Shown here piece after piece: positions 63,316 through 64,000 of a stretch of 64,000 bases of DNA. Origin of the DNA: an uncultured bacterium (GTDB lineage: Bacteria; Edwardsbacteria; AC1; EtOH8); the NCBI GenBank assembly GCA_937863685.1, contig CALMGM010000010.1:20158-84157 (forward strand). The letters are read 5' to 3'. Made by a program: the position numbers and the translations under genes. The notes under the pieces were generated by a model. The model saw only the letters and a program-made list of their open reading frames with translations. It did not search any database and was not told the origin of the DNA. The first letter of the stretch is position 1. The number at the start of each line of letters is the position of its first letter.

Positions 63316-64000
63316 ATGATAGATTGGAAAGGCTCTTTCGTGGCAATCGTAACGCCGTTCAGAAACGGTACCCTCGATGTACCGGCCCTGGAACGGCTTT
63401 TAGATTTTCATGCGGCCAACGGGACCGCCGGGGTGGTATTTGCCGCCACCACCGGGGAGGGGCCGACGGTCCTGCCGGACGAATACAAAAAGATCGTCGA
63501 AATAACGTTGAAGAAGGCCAAAGGCAAGATGAAGATCCTGGCCTATACCGGGACCAACGACACACTAAAGAGCATCACTCGGACCCAGGAGATGGAAAAA
63601 ATGGGGGTGGACGGGGCGCTGGTGGTCACCCCCTACTACAACAAACCCAGCCAGGAAGGGCTTTACCAGCACTTCAAGGCGGTGGCCAGGGCCACCAAGC
63701 TGCCCATCATGCTGTATAATGTTCCCAGCCGGACGGGCGTCTCCATAGATCCGGCCACAATCTGCCGCCTGTCCGAAATCGATAACATTGTAGCCGTCAA
63801 GGAAGCTTCGGGAGATCTGGACAATGTCAGCCAGATAATCTCGCTGTGCGGAGAAAAGATGACAGTATTCTCCGGGGACGATTCCCTGACCCTGCCGATG
63901 CTGGCCATCGGGGCCCAAGGGGTGGTATCGGTGGTGGCCAATATCGCCCCCAAGGATACGGCCAAAATGGTGGACAAGTTCTTAAAAGGCAAGGTTGACG
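63316..64000 (+). CDS. dapA: 4-hydroxy-tetrahydrodipicolinate synthase, 3'-truncated by the window edge
   Basis: The first 228 codons of dapA, open to the window end. The ATG at 63316 follows AAGGAG by 10 nt. The product condenses pyruvate and aspartate semialdehyde in lysine/diaminopimelate synthesis. Conserved pieces: WKGSFVAIVTPFRNGTLDV, ATTGEGPTVLPDEYKKIVE (TTGE pyruvate site), VVTPYYNKPSQEGLYQHFKA (catalytic Tyr), MLYNVPSRTGVSIDP and the Schiff-base Lys in IVAVKEASGDL. The C-terminal ~65 residues are outside the window. Confidence 0.95.
   Translation, partial: MIDWKGSFVAIVTPFRNGTLDVPALERLLDFHAANGTAGVVFAATTGEGPTVLPDEYKKIVEITLKKAKGKMKILAYTGTNDTLKSITRTQEMEKMGVDGALVVTPYYNKPSQEGLYQHFKAVARATKLPIMLYNVPSRTGVSIDPATICRLSEIDNIVAVKEASGDLDNVSQIISLCGEKMTVFSGDDSLTLPMLAIGAQGVVSVVANIAPKDTAKMVDKFLKGKVD

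Overview
The window looks like a chromosomal segment of an uncultivated bacterium of the FCB (Fibrobacteres-Chlorobi-Bacteroidetes) kind, probably one of the candidate phyla such as Edwardsbacteria, TA06/WOR-3 or Zixibacteria. The grounds are five secreted proteins that end in a type IX secretion (T9SS)-like C-terminal sorting domain, a PorT-like barrel, an archaeal-type phosphoglycerate mutase and a folK-deoxynucleoside kinase pair. This placement is inferred from gene content only. Most of the window is GC-rich core sequence. The AT-rich stretches are 1-560, about 5920-6770, 8510-8840 and 37100-39950.

Layout. 1-8500 is accessory: the 3' end of a SIR2-like gene, a minus-strand set (TPR/BTAD activator, small unknown protein, large T9SS cargo), a divergent TetR regulator, a second T9SS cargo and tRNA-Val. 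8762-16440 is a replication/topology cluster: recF, NUDIX hydrolase, nucleoside phosphorylase, dciA, gyrB, a small unknown protein and gyrA. 16450-26320 is rich in signalling genes: a diguanylate cyclase, a PAS protein, a VWA-type membrane protein, a rhomboid protease, a creatininase-family enzyme, a class III cyclase-like protein and a REC-GAF-GGDEF regulator. tRNA-Leu and smpB follow. 26924-33548 is a tight minus-strand operon (T9SS propeller protein, UDP-GlcNAc 2-epimerase, two glycosyltransferases, radical SAM protein) that looks like surface glycan synthesis. 33684-37106 encodes a geranylgeranyl-reductase-like flavoprotein, a TPR protein and a SpoIID protein. 37132-39806 holds a short leader ORF with an attenuator-like hairpin and two T9SS cargo genes whose 3' ends are nearly identical.

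39886-52107 carries an ExeA-like ATPase, a PHP phosphoesterase, phosphoglycerate mutase, a barrel protein, an amidohydrolase, an esterase, purH, a HEAT protein, guaA and a TPR protein. 52289-58565 is the most unusual block. It has two butyrate kinases, one with a histone-H1-like basic tail, and two phosphate butyryltransferases. Interspersed are a STAS-like protein, a PAS-GGDEF cyclase and a small GIY-YIG nuclease gene boxed in by inverted copies of a palindromic repeat. 58680-64000 is housekeeping: rpiB, a thioredoxin-like protein, glyA, a DUF4388/MshEN protein, dCMP deaminase, folK, deoxynucleoside kinase and the start of dapA.

The points most worth a second look are the basic-tailed butyrate kinase, the GGDEF protein whose two guanine-reading positions are both changed and which sits 3 nt behind a class III cyclase lacking its transition-state arginine, and the GIY-YIG/palindrome element. 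No CRISPR array, transposase or rRNA was found.
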